NCBI GenBank assembly: GCA_944472155.2
Contig: OX235279.1
Span: 151,984,199 to 152,048,198, forward strand
Direction of reading: 5' to 3'
Source of the DNA: Trichobilharzia szidati
Taxonomy: Eukaryota > Platyhelminthes > Trematoda > Strigeidida > Schistosomatidae
Length of the DNA stretch: 64,000 nucleotides
Under the pieces are notes generated by a model. That model made no database searches and was not told the DNA's origin. It saw nothing but the letters and a program-made list of their open reading frames with translations. Below, piece after piece: positions 25,401 through 32,059 of the stretch. Position 1 is the stretch's first letter; each line of letters begins with the position of its first letter. Both the position numbers and the translations under genes were made by a program.

Positions 25401-28400
25401 GCAACTTTTTTGTAGAAATGAATGAAGGTGGAGAAAAATTATCGCTGTCTATAATTTCCTCTTCAATGTATTCACCTATATGTCTACACCAGTTAGTTAA
25501 ACATACATTTTGATAATAGGAAAAGCTTCTATAATTATAGATTATTAGATTTGAATGATCCTAAAATATTCTTTGGTAAAGACCTACGTGAATAATAACG
25601 GTAATAATAATAGTAATAATAATAATAATAATATAATGTTCATATACGAGTCGATGTGAAATTTAACTAAACAAAAATGTAAGCGATTGTACACTGGGTG
25701 TTAGGCAAAGCGGTTAAATTTATTCTTGCATTTGCAATGATTATGACTATAATTTCTGATAAATAGATTTCCTTTTTGCTTTGGAAATACTTTGCGAAAA
25801 TATAATTGGTAGACATTGAATAAAGTTACTCTGTAAAAACGTAACAGTACTAACCTTTATTTTTCAGTATATATATATATATATATACATATATACATAT
25901 ATAGTGGGAAGCCGTGACCAGTAGGGTACAGCAGGTTGAAGATGAGACAGTAACTCATCTAAGAAGACATTGCGAAATGGTCGCGCTATGTCGTGAATTG
26001 GCAGAAGTCAGAATTCAAGGACCATTGGATCGGGTCCCAGTGGCTCAATGGTCTACGAGCTCGTCTTGTAGCCAGAAGGTCCTGGGTTCGAACCCCGGTG
26101 TGTGCATACTGATGAAGAGTCCCAAACTAGGACAAAACAGCTGCCCAGTACTCCCAGGTTTTCCAGTGGTTCTCTAACTGATGTCAGCTTATGATGAAAT
26201 CCTCCATGCAATATATCAGTTACTAACAAAACATATGAGATCACATGTCAGGAGAAATAAGGAATAAATTACGAAGCTTTGTTAATTAATCCTATGTAAT
26301 TTGACAACATTAGACGATGAATGTTGTTCAGAAATGATTCTCATAAAAACTGTATACACTTAGAAACAGGAATATTGTTTGTAAAGAATAAGAGATTCAG
26401 AGTATGTTTAAAATATCTTTTAAAATTAGGACTTTCAGAAGAAAGCAGATGAAAAAAGTGAACGAGTACATACTTCTTTTTAATGAAAACTTCAAGCTTT
26501 TGTTTCTACACTGGGTTTTGCTATCTTAAAACATTAAAAATAGGAGAAATTGAAGCAAATTGCCGTCCTAATTAGTCCACTGAAGAAAATCAATCACATG
26601 TTCAACAAAACAACATGTATTAAACTTCACTTAATCATCACTGGACTATACTGTCTTATAAATATAGAAATGATTTTTTTTCCATCGAAGTTTGTTTCAC
26701 AGAATCAGATGAACTGACAAATACACACAGAGGCGATTAAACGATGAAGCTTATCTTTTACAAAAATACATAATAACTTACAGTTAGTAGATATCAGCTT
26801 AGGTTATCCACAAAGAATCTTCTACTAACTGATCTGGTTACCTCACAACATCTGAATAAGGACGAGTATTTTTGTCATAAACTGATCTAGTTACCAGTTC
26901 CGAATGTTCTCCTAATGTAGTTTTAAAGGTAAAAACATTTGGAGTTATCTTTTCAGCAAGTTTGATAATAAATTAGCTTGAAAGCATTTTCCCCATATAT
27001 CCTTATTCTTCAAGCAAAGATGAAGTCTTAATCTTCACGGATATAATTTGCGGCAGTGAAAATATGAGCAGAATTATACTCTCACATGGAGTGTCTGATG
27101 AGTATAACTTTTAACCAGCCCAGGGGATAACCACCTACAAGCTGACAATGACCGCATATACTTAATTCTCAGTTTAAGGAAATATTTCATTATTCGGTCG
27201 TCTCAGCAGTTTTCTCCAGTTACTTCTAGCGGTGGTCAAAACTTTATTGTATAGAGAAAGTTTTATTATATGTAAATTACTTCATACATGCATCAGACGA
27301 AATCACTAAGGCCGTAGTTTTACAAAAAACAGTAATTATGATAAAACAACAGTTAGGAAACTTACTGACTCTTTGAAATTTCCTTAACAAACTGTTTTTC
27401 ACTAGCTTCATAACAAACTAATTTTACGTTCATATCGTCTAGCCGTCGAATGAGTTCTCCTTTTTCATGTGTCAATTGTTTGATGCTTCATAGGGAATGA
27501 AAATTACCATACTATTAAATGAAAATTTTACTTGTGGCATATTACATAAAACAGTAAAATTCAGGAGAGATTTTATGTTAAACATTACTTAACACTTATT
27601 TAATCAAATAAGACTGTACATAGACAAATACAAAAAGGGTGTAGAATTCGGGACAAGATTAAATCCACTCATATTTTGACTCTCTACAATGATACAAAGA
27701 AGAAATGAACAAAAACAGGATGAATCATACAGTTAGGATAAAATCTTTGAGATTTAAATAATTAGTGTTGGTTTTAAGTAATGCTTGACATAAATTTTTC
27801 ATTGATAGCCTTTAATCATCGAATATATCTATCCATATTTGCTCACAACCTAGAAGGCTAGAACAATAGATACAGAATTCGCATCAATCCTAGCTCACAA
27901 ACTTCTTATTGTGCAATATTGCGCACATTTAACCTTGTAAGTTGTAGATCAATTCCATTGATTTCGTGTCAATATAAACTGTAATTCTGGTTAAACTTTT
28001 GACCCACACCGGAAAGGCTACTGATTACGTCACCGTCACGTATTTCAGATAGCCTAAAGAAATCAAGTGTAACGGACAACTTTGGTGAACACAACGAGAG
28101 TTTCTAAAATTCGATAGAATGCGACATCACAAATAAGCTAGAATAAACAAAATGCTTACACATCGGTGATTAGAACAATTTGAGGGGAATTACCTCAGAT
28201 TAAGTACTTTTCGCGTAACACAAAGAGTGTGAGTATATTATAAAAAGAAGTAATTTAGCCAGTAATATATCATGAGCGATTCGAAACACCATGGAGATCC
28301 CTATAGACATTTAAGTCGGTAGATTCTTAGGGACTTAGCGTGACTTATGCTGAGGCTGTCTGTTTCTTTGCTTTCAGGGTAAATATATGTATCCTTTTTA

Positions 28401-30367
28401 TTTTGAATCCCATTTTCGCTAAATATCTATTTACTTTCGTTTTTGGATTCTCACTTTTCGATGAAAGATGAATTATTGGTATATGTGCAATTGAAAGCTA
28501 AAAATATGTAGAATGATGAACAGTTCTATAGCCACCTAAGTTGATCAGCTACTCAAAAAATTCATCAGATGTGGGTACAAGATAAACTGACGATTTTCTC
28601 CTACTTACTGTGATTTGCTACTACCATTAGATTACTATCCATGTACCTCAGCCCCATTGCACAACTACATTTTCACCAAGAATTTGGGACCTAATGCTCA
28701 ATAATATATTCACACACAGACGATTTGCAAATTGATTAGGTTTTTATGAAAATAACTCGATACAAACGTTCCACATCCTAATCACCATAATGTTTCCAAT
28801 ATATCCAAAAACCAATAGCCGGAGACTGTTAGTGATATGTCACAAAAGCATTCACGGTGGTGCAATTACTTTCAGTTTTTATGAACCCCTAGTTGAAAAA
28901 AATATTAAAGTGGTTTCCAACCAGCCTTACACTTCACTCTAGGCTTTCTTACATGTCAGGAAACTGATCAGTAAGTAATTAAGCATCTAATCATTAGTCT
29001 GAAGGTATTATAGAGGAACACGTCAAAATGCTTCCAGATTTCGAATGCCAACACTTAGTGTCGATGTGTATCAAGCATCACGATCAACGATTACAGGCGC
29101 TGACTTTTCAACTGTCAATGAGCACCAGTTAGATATGCTGGGAGAATTTCTATGAGATGACAAATTTAGGGGGGAGGGTTGTGACTTTGCTAGATTACTC
29201 TAATTTCGCATAGGCAGCAAGAGGGGTGCAGCATGCAAAAGAATCCGAAGCCGTCACTGAAGGCGATGATACACTCTGTCCGGAAATCTGGATTGGGTAT
29301 GAATATTACCTTACAGGGGACTGTGCATAAGCACAGCTTTGTGACCCACAGTTTCTACAAAGTAATTAGATGTAAGGTTAACTGATGAAATGATTATTTA
29401 TTTAGCTGCTATCTCTGCAGACTTCACAGGCATTAAACTGTCGGCTAATATTTACTAACCTAAATTAGAATTTAGAAATTCCAGTTTTCTTAATAAAGCT
29501 TTTGAAATAAAAAACAAACTGTTACCTAGTTGATGCTTAGTGGTGTTCGCGAGCTCCTGCAGGAACTGAGTAGGTGCTTGCTTACATCGGTACTGAAAAA
29601 TCATTCCTTGACAAATACGTCGAGTATCTAAAGTTCCTCATAATTCACGTGAGATAATCTAAGATACTGTAAGTCCTAATGCATGATGGAACGGGTACTG
29701 CATTAAGTATTAGCAATAACAGTGCAAGTGAAAAGCGACGGTTATTACTAAAGTGACACCTAAAGTACGGAGTCCGTGTGGGAAATATGCTTTTAGGAGT
29801 TAGACTAACTCAAGTAACGCTTTAAAACACCACAGTGCTTTCCGGTGAGAAATATCCTGCCGGCTCACAACCTTTTTAGTAATTACTTAACGCAGAAAAC
29901 CCTCAGTTAAGGTTTTAACAGCCCTATTTTTGTGTTATTATCGCCAATGGAACAGTAGGTTAAATGAATATTTCCCTAATATTCATTCTGAAAGTTCTTG
30001 GTGTTCAGTAACTTTATCATGATCATTTACATGGTAAAAATCAAACATTCATGCGGAATTATTAAAATATTTCAAACAACAAAACTCACTCAGCGAGCGT
30101 CCATTTCTCACCATATGGCGTCAAAATATCGGAATTATTGCTTGAGATATCACAAGGTTTTATTGCGCTGCGCCTAACAGTTTCTAACTCTTCCTTTAAC
30201 TTCTCAGATTTTTCTTCCAGAAACTTTATCTCATTTAAAATAAGGTAGCTAACACCACAGTATGCACAAAATGTTTCTTCCTGATTAATATCGCGCAATT
30301 CCTCAGGTAAAGGGTATTTCGGCCTATATGTTCTCAAGTCTCTCACTAAGTCCTTGGAACTTTCCAT
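1187..30367 (-). CDS. LEKR1: LEKR1-like coiled-coil protein, 12-exon gene (full span, introns included)
   Basis: Joined exons give 1761 nt (586 residues plus TAA). Exons, 5' to 3': 30090-30367, 27366-27485, 22765-22940, 21572-21760, 19480-19561, 17073-17150, 13840-13964, 11108-11177, 6310-6394, 4935-5052, 2378-2523, 1187-1480. Every junction has GT/AG borders and the carried-over bases always complete a codon, so the chain is very unlikely to be chance. The ATG at 30367 has an in-frame TGA 42 nt upstream and no intervening ATG. Residues about 30-45 contain CAYCGVSYLI, followed by long Glu/Lys/Leu-rich coiled coil; the C-terminal ~60 residues are Ser/Asn/Lys-rich and probably disordered. The Cys block plus coiled coil recalls vertebrate LEKR1, a protein of poorly known function. 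The gene model is strong; the family name is about 50% sure. A variant poly(A) signal TATAAA lies at 1134-1139 (minus); AATAAA was not seen nearby. Confidence 0.85.
1742..1913. repeat. 172-bp element with perfect 26-bp terminal inverted repeats
   Basis: Left arm 1742-1767 and right arm 1888-1913 are exact reverse complements over 26 bp, from AATTTTCTATAG on the left. The arms enclose a headless SINE3 3' portion (about 1768-1885). It lies in intron 11 of the LEKR1-like gene. It would fold into a hairpin in DNA or RNA. Confidence 0.75.
2000..2290 (+). mobile_element. SINE3 (tRNA-derived), near full-length
   Basis: The Pol III A-box-like block is CAGTGGCTGAATGG and the B box GGTTCGAATCTC. The conserved tail contains CCAGTACTCCCCGG and GGTTCTCTAACTGATATC. 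The same unit recurs at 11403-11670 and 25905-26215. It resembles the tRNA-related Sm-alpha-type SINEs of schistosomes, but I cannot confirm the subfamily. Confidence 0.7.
2378..2523 (-). CDS. LEKR1-like exon 11
   Basis: 146 nt with acceptor ...CATTACAG and donor GTAAAT. The peptide runs ERENIVLQEEHRRIM to ENQIEKYQKE. Upstream in-frame sequence is open but lies in the intron. Confidence 0.83.
2945..3135 (+). mobile_element. SINE2 (tRNA-like head, LINE B tail)
   Basis: The head retains GCCGACCATGCA and the B box GGTTCGATCCC. The body includes GGTCGGCCTGCAAAATTCG. The tail TGCTGAAAATTCCATAATTG continues through AAATACGGTGTGGAATCAAG to an A-rich end. That tail matches the 3' end of LINE B (about 35578-35635). 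The A-box end is divergent. Confidence 0.7.
3190..4740 (+). mobile_element. Degenerate RTE-derived repeat, plus copy
   Basis: Fragments match SR2-like RTE endonuclease-to-RT coding sequence, but stops and frame changes are dense. From about 3540 to 4740 it is nearly identical to the reverse complement of 17597-18790. Long shared runs include CACTACACACACCTGGAATC and GAAGAAGACTTCTATGAAAA. Both copies share the same defects, so the sequence was already dead when copied. It lies in intron 10. Confidence 0.7.
4741..4934. other. Intronic sequence, nothing recognised
   Basis: The tail end of the RTE-derived repeat fades out here before exon 10. No other motif seen. Confidence 0.35.
4935..5052 (-). 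CDS. LEKR1-like exon 10
   Basis: 118 nt with acceptor ...CACTGAAG (poor pyrimidine tract) and donor GTAACT. The peptide includes STLEEEFKKVLEEKESEM and ends VKQK. The single trailing G joins AA of exon 11 to form Glu. The acceptor could lie slightly elsewhere, but this choice preserves phase. Confidence 0.78.
5053..6026. other. Intron 9, unassigned part
   Basis: AT-rich intron. A stretch at about 5490-5790 has a faint tRNA/SINE-like look but no convincing A or B box. Nothing else recognised. Confidence 0.3.
6027..6252 (+). mobile_element. SINE1 (tRNA-like head, RTE tail), well preserved
   Basis: The 5' 72 nt (6028-6099) fold like a tRNA: acceptor arms GCGTCGG (6028-6034) and CCGACGC (6093-6099) pair over 7 bp. 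The A box is TGGCATAGCGG and the T arm CGGGGTTCGATCCCCGG-like with B box GGTTCGATCCC. The body ends GAAGCCCTATGTTCCACTGG and GAATGTGAAGGAAAAA, matching the 3' end of the SR2-like RTE (7290 and 38555, reverse strand). Confidence 0.8.
6310..6394 (-). CDS. LEKR1-like exon 9
   Basis: 85 nt with acceptor TTTGTTTTAG. The donor GTAAAA is the weakest in the gene. The peptide starts RDSQDESCRQLQLKL and continues as coiled coil. The exon ends in phase 0, matching exon 10. Confidence 0.8.
6395..7288. other. Intron 8, distal part, unassigned
   Basis: No coding signal. A segment at about 6880-7000 weakly resembles 12360-12480 (both contain a GGATTCC block with similar flanks) and may be an old unnamed repeat. 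Confidence 0.3.
7289..8854 (-). mobile_element. 5'-truncated SR2-like RTE LINE
   Basis: The copy begins abruptly at about 8854 within the AGKAAGPDGIP block and runs to an (ATT)n-bounded 3' end at 7289. It carries reverse transcriptase and the C-terminal region. The UTR-like end reads GAAGCCCTATGTTCC on the minus strand. 5' truncation is typical of target-primed reverse transcription. It sits in intron 8, in the same orientation as the host gene. Confidence 0.85.
8198..8854 (-). pseudogene. RTE reverse transcriptase, N-terminal fragment
   Basis: The 218-residue open frame has the RT blocks AGKAAGPDGIP, NWRGIVLLSIPSKILSR, RPEQAGFRRNKSC, FIDFEKAFDSVDR and SPMIFLIAVDW. The turn motif normally GVRQGCLLSP reads GVRQAGCLLSP, with one extra Ala codon. 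The catalytic FADD lies further downstream (about 8130-8150, as LEDLDFADD) in a shifted frame, so the protein is broken. The endonuclease is absent. Confidence 0.8.
8855..9255. other. Intron 8, middle part, nothing recognised
   Basis: AT-rich sequence between the truncated RTE and a LINE B 3' end. No motif or repeat that I can name. Confidence 0.35.
9256..9880 (+). mobile_element. LINE B 3' end (5'-truncated)
   Basis: Starts near the codons for DKHMDSCEKWTKSILSN and reads through the LINE B C-terminus (KYKNSTIPYLARVLCD) with lesions. The 3' UTR contains GCTGAGAATTCCATTCTGTA and TTTTGGAATAAAGCA, then (ATT)n. It closely matches 14680-15290. Confidence 0.8.
9945..10265 (+). mobile_element. SINE4 copy, diverged
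   Basis: Shares CACCTAGGTTCAGCGCTTCC, TGCCGATAGTATCCAACCAT and the GTGCAGCGCGATGGC block with the better copy at 24537-24835. The tRNA-like head is largely eroded. Confidence 0.55.
10266..11107. other. Intron 8, proximal part, nothing recognised
   Basis: AT-rich with no repeats or coding signal seen. Confidence 0.35.
11108..11177 (-). CDS. LEKR1-like exon 8
   Basis: 70 nt with acceptor TTTCTACACAG and donor GTAAGC. The peptide is RLNNQLNSELERRRQEIF followed by ELKAI. The downstream intron (4.7 kb) is the longest and holds a truncated RTE and a LINE B 3' end. Confidence 0.83.
11227..11250. repeat. (TA)n microsatellite
   Basis: A run of alternating AT dinucleotides immediately before the SINE3 inverted pair. 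Confidence 0.85.
11268..11402 (-). mobile_element. SINE3 fragment, inverted, head-to-head with the next copy
   Basis: The reverse complement gives the B box GGGTTCGAACTCC, the CCAGCACTCCCTGCCGG-like block and GGTTCTCTAACC tail. Only the part from the B box region to the tail is present. Confidence 0.7.
11403..11670 (+). mobile_element. SINE3 copy, near full-length
   Basis: A box TGGCTTAATGGTC and B box GGGTTCGAACCC flank CTCGCCTTGTAACCATAAGG. The tail has TGTCCAGTACTCC and ends TCAGCTCATGATGAAAT. It forms an inverted pair with the preceding copy. Confidence 0.72.
11671..12639. other. Intron 7, unassigned; contains a 13-G run
   Basis: No exon or element recognised. A homopolymer of 13 G lies at 12030-12042. 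It is the only long G run in the window. Confidence 0.4.
12640..12990 (+). mobile_element. SINE4 copy, highly diverged
   Basis: The order of blocks (GGTTCGACGTCTCAGAGAGG, ACCTAAGTC, TGCGATGGTGATTCCCCTAG, CCTAGTGACCACC) parallels the SINE4 units at 24537 and 9945. Head boxes are barely recognisable. Confidence 0.45.
12991..13504. other. Intron 7, proximal part, nothing recognised
   Basis: AT-rich; no motif seen. Confidence 0.35.
13505..13720 (+). mobile_element. SINE1 copy, diverged
   Basis: Retains GTGGGTGGTGGAGTAGTAG as the A-box end and GGTTCGATCCCTGG as the B box. The RTE-type 3' end is CCCCATATGTTCCACTCGG, followed by an (AAAT)n tail. The middle of the tRNA-like head is partly deleted. 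Confidence 0.65.
13840..13964 (-). CDS. LEKR1-like exon 7
   Basis: 125 nt with acceptor AAACTATAG and donor GTAAGT. The peptide SLNEKLSEHSEKSDLIEK runs into a heptad stretch ending MSNELASSN. The open frame on the opposite strand here is only its antisense shadow. Confidence 0.87.
14240..14484 (+). pseudogene. SR2-like RTE RT fragment, left part of a split copy
   Basis: The frame reads QTVGKERTGVCRTDKKTLED, then LNYTDELFLMSLDLKD, which is the FADD block decayed to YTDE. It ends LQVNVEKMQVMKV. The copy resumes at 15295 after a LINE B insertion. Confidence 0.75.
14485..15290 (+). mobile_element. LINE B 3' end inserted into an RTE copy
   Basis: Starts at codons for FLRSLRHSGITQPLL. It contains LKVVSRVSNVPLNQL, the C-terminal block KYKNSTIPYLARVLCD and a stop at about 14920. 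The 3' UTR ends TTTTGGAATAAAGCA plus (ATT)n. It splits the RTE copy cleanly in two. Confidence 0.85.
15291..15930 (+). mobile_element. SR2-like RTE 3' part, right part of the split copy
   Basis: Reads KVTSFTYLGKIVPTAGE in one frame, then the C-terminal KWRWIGHTMRKPL-type block (about 15670-15710) and the terminal AAGCCCTATGTTCCATTCGG with AATAATAAT. Multiple stops are present. Confidence 0.8.
15935..16075 (-). mobile_element. SR2-like RTE 3' tip, tail-to-tail
   Basis: The reverse complement gives the RTE 3' region with CTTCATCTCCTCTTCACA on the plus strand, abutting the previous element through a shared (ATT)n tract. Only about 140 bp remain. Confidence 0.7.
16076..17072. other. Intron 6, distal part, unassigned
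   Basis: Short open frames occur at 16066-16275 (minus) and 16408-16593 (plus), but they lack splice context or family resemblance and are probably chance. Confidence 0.3.
17073..17150 (-). CDS. LEKR1-like exon 6
   Basis: 78 nt with acceptor CTTTTCATAG and donor GTAAGT. The peptide is EQRISQLKEQNELHSQ and onward to KEQIKS. Two bases enter and two leave, so skipping this exon would preserve the frame. Confidence 0.85.
17597..19150 (-). mobile_element. Degenerate RTE-derived repeat, minus copy
   Basis: Near-identical, inverted partner of 3540-4740. On the minus strand it begins near 19020 with a WNVRTMFEV-like remnant of the RTE endonuclease start (RTMYEAGKAAQ in the 41.5 kb copy) and proceeds to the RT remnant near 17620. 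Stops are frequent. It lies in intron 5. Confidence 0.72.
19151..19479. other. Intron 5, proximal part, nothing recognised
   Basis: No motif seen except a short CAA-rich patch (GCAGCAACAACAACAACA) at about 19425. Confidence 0.35.
19480..19561 (-). CDS. LEKR1-like exon 5
   Basis: 82 nt with acceptor ATTATCTTAG and donor GTAAGT. The peptide includes VLKAKLTEEGKRIDNL and KKKSTLDFE, a typical coiled coil. Intron 5 downstream carries an RTE-derived repeat inverted relative to one in intron 10. Confidence 0.85.
19960..20193 (-). mobile_element. SINE1 copy, minus, well preserved
   Basis: The reverse complement has the GTGTCGGTGGCACAGCGG head, the CCGGGGTTCGATCCCCGG T-arm/B box, and the tail CTTCAAGCCTCTAGCTTGAA then GCCCCATGTTCCACTGGG. 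It lies in intron 4, opposite in orientation to the SINE1 in intron 9. Confidence 0.8.
20290..20545 (-). mobile_element. SINE4 copy, minus
   Basis: The reverse complement shows GAGTGCCAACTAGC, the GGCTTCCTGCCGATTGCC block, ATGGCGAGCCACCTAGAATG and the end CTAGTTACTAGCTAGTG. The tRNA-like head is truncated. Confidence 0.68.
20546..20630 (+). mobile_element. SINE4 fragment, plus
   Basis: Carries AACACCTAGGTCCAAGGCTT and CCTGCCGACTGACTTCAACC, then fades. It forms a head-to-head inverted pair with the preceding copy. Confidence 0.6.
20631..21571. other. Intron 4, distal part; possible Penelope-like remnant
   Basis: At about 21140-21330 the plus frame gives CSKRRPDEELHIVEKLLLD then IGYHHKFTDKH. 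This vaguely resembles the linker of Penelope-like elements (cluster of hydrophobics, N-G-Y-P-like turn). It is too short and broken for a firm call. Confidence 0.25.
21572..21760 (-). CDS. LEKR1-like exon 4
   Basis: 189 nt. The acceptor is ATCTTTCAG and the donor GTAGGT. The peptide starts YNASIEQLNNQCDRL and continues as Lys/Glu-rich helix ending ENRGQLLADIL. There are no stops in frame. Confidence 0.87.
21761..22764. other. Intron 3; contains a diverged SINE3 tail (minus)
   Basis: The reverse complement of 22018-22140 carries GGTTTTCAATGATTCTC and neighbouring SINE3 tail blocks. The remainder is AT-rich with nothing recognised. Confidence 0.45.
22765..22940 (-). CDS. LEKR1-like exon 3
   Basis: 176 nt encoding a peptide that starts QAEISFIQELLIG and ends near ALNRT. 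The acceptor is AAAATTTTCAG and the donor GTAAGT. One base (T) is carried to the next exon. Confidence 0.87.
22941..23469. other. Intron 2, distal part, nothing recognised
   Basis: AT-rich sequence leading into the inverted-repeat element that starts at about 23470. Confidence 0.35.
23605..23795 (+). mobile_element. SINE2 copy inside the fold-back element
   Basis: Head GAGTCGGTAGCACAGTGG, B box GGGTTCGATCTCC, and tail GCTGAAAATTCTATACTTGT then AAATACGGTATGGAATCAAG, ending in (AAAAAT)n. The anticodon-arm part of the head is shortened. Confidence 0.72.
23930..24005 (-). repeat. Degenerate telomere-like (TTAGGG) tract
   Basis: The plus strand shows CCTAACC, CTAACTCTAACC, CCTAACCCTAACTC and CCCTAAACC in about 75 bp. 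These are degenerate CCCTAA units. Metazoan telomeres, including those of schistosomes, use TTAGGG. Confidence 0.55.
24231..24536. other. Intron 2, nothing recognised
   Basis: AT-rich; no motif. Confidence 0.35.
24537..24838 (+). mobile_element. SINE4 (tRNA-derived), best-preserved copy
   Basis: Head GCCCGAATAGCTCAGTGG is a good A box and GGGTTCGAATC a good B box, about 35 nt apart as in tRNA. The body has CCTAGGTCCAAGGCTTCCTG and GATGGCGAGCTACCTAGAAT. The 3' end CACTAGTTACTAGTG is a small palindrome. I do not recognise the tail as belonging to a LINE in this window. Confidence 0.72.
24839..25904. other. Intron 2, with AAT-rich and TA microsatellites
   Basis: Simple repeats occur at about 25600-25632 (AAT-rich) and 25867-25903 (TA/TATACA). 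No gene signal otherwise. Confidence 0.4.
25905..26215 (+). mobile_element. SINE3 copy, full-length
   Basis: Begins after a TA tract. Blocks in order: GTCGCGCTATGTCGTGAATT, A box TGGCTCAATGGTC, B box GGGTTCGAACCCC, CCCAGTACTCCCAGG and GGTTCTCTAACTGATGTCAG. Confidence 0.78.
26216..27365. other. Intron 2, proximal part, nothing recognised
   Basis: AT-rich intron without a motif or repeat that I can name. Confidence 0.35.
27366..27485 (-). CDS. LEKR1-like exon 2
   Basis: 120 nt. The acceptor ...TATGAAG is followed by CATCAAAC, which completes a GAC codon. The peptide DIKQLTHEKGELIRRLDD continues the coiled coil. The donor is GTAAGT. It is flanked by 2.6 kb and 4.4 kb introns. Confidence 0.85.
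27486..30089. other. Intron 1, nothing recognised
   Basis: 2.6 kb with no tRNA-like box, RT motif or extra exon found. It appears largely free of the repeats that fill the other introns. First introns often hold regulatory sequence, but nothing specific is visible. Confidence 0.35.
30090..30367 (-). CDS. LEKR1-like exon 1 (start codon)
   Basis: This exon encodes residues 1-92 plus two bases (GA) of the next codon. It starts with MESSKDLVRDL and carries the CAYCGVSYLI motif, in which the paired cysteines could bind metal. A coiled coil begins just after it. The donor is GTGAGT directly after ...ACGCTCGCTGA. Confidence 0.85.
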
Positions 30368-30499
30368 AACTACATGATGACGCGATCTTTGAAACTGTTC
30401 TCTTTCTCAAGGTCAGACTTTTGTCTGTGTGAAGCAAATATTTTAGATTCTGATTATAAGGGTAGAAGGCATTTGCTGCCTATGTTAATCCTTGCGATA

Positions 30500-30519
30500 T
30501 ATATCTCTGCAGAGATATA
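30500..30519. repeat. 20-bp perfect palindrome upstream of the LEKR1-like start
   Basis: TATATCTCTG followed by its exact reverse complement CAGAGATATA, about 135 bp upstream of the ATG. It lies in or beside the 3' end of LINE C. Confidence 0.6.
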
Positions 30520-31299
30520 CTTTCTATTTGAAAGCGTTCATCGGTGGAGCTGTTACTAATGAATCAGGTAGGGAGTTCCAGTCGTTGACCACTCTGTGAG
30601 TGAATCTAAATTCCACACGTATTTTGTTCAAACTTGGTTTGAGCAACTCCTTGTGATGACCTCGTAAATTTATCCTAGGGGTAGAGAAAAGGTTTGAAAC
30701 GTTAATCCTTAAATCACCTTTTAATGTACGGTATACCGAAATTAAGTCGCCTCTCCTCCTTCAATATGATAATGGGAAGAGATTTAAATGCTCCATCCTC
30801 TTGTCATAAGGAAGGTGTGAGATACCAGTGAATAATTTGGTTACTTCTCTCTGTACTCTTTCCAGCATATTTGCCTCCTTTTTGAAGCATAGACACTGCT
30901 TGTATGCAGTATTCTAGATGAGGCCTAACATATGTTGCATAGAGAAATCGGAACACTTGTCTAATAATTTGATAGCCCTTTTAAAGTGCCCATAGCATTC
31001 GAAAAGCGTTAGCTGCGGCTCCATTACAATAATTCTCGAGTCCTCCTGTCCCTTAGCATCTAAAAGTTCTGTGTCTCCCAGGGGAGTACGGCGTGTAAGC
31101 TCTCTGACCTAGGTACATTGCCGCGCTTTTCTTGAAATAAATTTCGAAGCCCTAGAGGTCGGCTAATTTATCCAGATCGTTATGTAGTGCCAGCCTATCA
31201 TCGGTACCATTTACTGTTTTCCATATCTTAATATAGTTGGCAAATAATAAGGAAGATGAGGTGAGAATTTTTGGCAGTTCATTTATGTTGATGTAAGTG

Positions 31300-31620
31300 T
31301 AAAACTTGGGCACTGTGGTAGAGCATAACTGCGTTATGGTTAAGATTTATTTCGATAAATCACATATCATATGATTATGAGCAATAGTTTGTGCTCGAAA
31401 TGTCATCAGTTAATATTACTGTACAACACTGTGTGATTTATCAAAATAGATCTTATCCATAATGGAATTCATTTACGTTTATTAGATTGCAGGTGGCCAA
31501 GTACAGTTCACTGAAACACTCCACTTATTACTTTTTTCCAACCTGACAATACATAATTGACTCTTACCTTCTGCCTTCCATCCATCAGGGAGGCGCTAAA
31601 CTACTGACATAGGCACTGGT
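31300..31620. repeat. Insertion in LINE C carrying a 131-bp hairpin element
   Basis: Sequence unrelated to LINE C occupies the place of the middle RT blocks. Inside it, 31333-31364 and 31432-31464 are imperfect inverted repeats (about 32 bp, GTTATGGTTAAGATTTATTT versus its reverse with a few mismatches), spaced by about 67 bp. This looks like a small non-autonomous inverted-repeat element. Confidence 0.5.
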
Positions 31621-32059
31621 CTACTCAAAAACGTGTGAGTTTACTAAGAAGACCCAAATGGGGTACCTTATCGAATGCCTTACTAAGGTCTATAAAGACA
31701 ACGCCCAATAGATGGTTCTTATTTACGGCTTCGATCCAATCTTCCTTAGTTAACAGTAAGTTTGTCAGTCAGGATCGTCCTGGTCGGAATCCATGCTGTT
31801 CCAACGCCGGTAAGCTGTGTTTCTCCATATGAGCTAAGAGCCAATCCCTTATGAGCTTTTCTAACACCTTTGCTATAATACAGGTCAGACTTACAACAGA
31901 TACTAACTGCCTGTTCCCCACTTTGAAGAGGGGGCTTATAAAAGCTTACTGTGACCGGTACGTTCAACGTCTGCGCTACATTTTAGCTTGATCGCTATAT
32001 ATTTCCATTTTTGCTGGGAGACTCACACAAGTGTTTCTCCAGTTTCATAATTGTAACTA

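Larger units (their letters stand above)
30430..31953 (-). mobile_element. LINE C: CR1/Jockey-like LINE, 3' half
   Basis: The minus strand reads RT and C-terminal blocks with frame changes: AFISPLFKVGNRQL, CIIAKVLEKLIRDWLL, HGFRPG, GVVFIDLSKAFDKVPH, then after a gap FANYIKIWKTVNGTDD. Near 30560-30700 it ends with the typical SLNKIRVEFRFTHRVVNDWN segment. The catalytic FADD has become FANY. The element lies immediately upstream of the LEKR1-like start codon and abuts the 5' end of LINE A. Confidence 0.75.

Noticed and set aside
30497..30520. Palindrome as a transcription-factor operator
   Set aside because: Perfect, but AT-rich and beside a LINE end; nothing shows it is bound or conserved.
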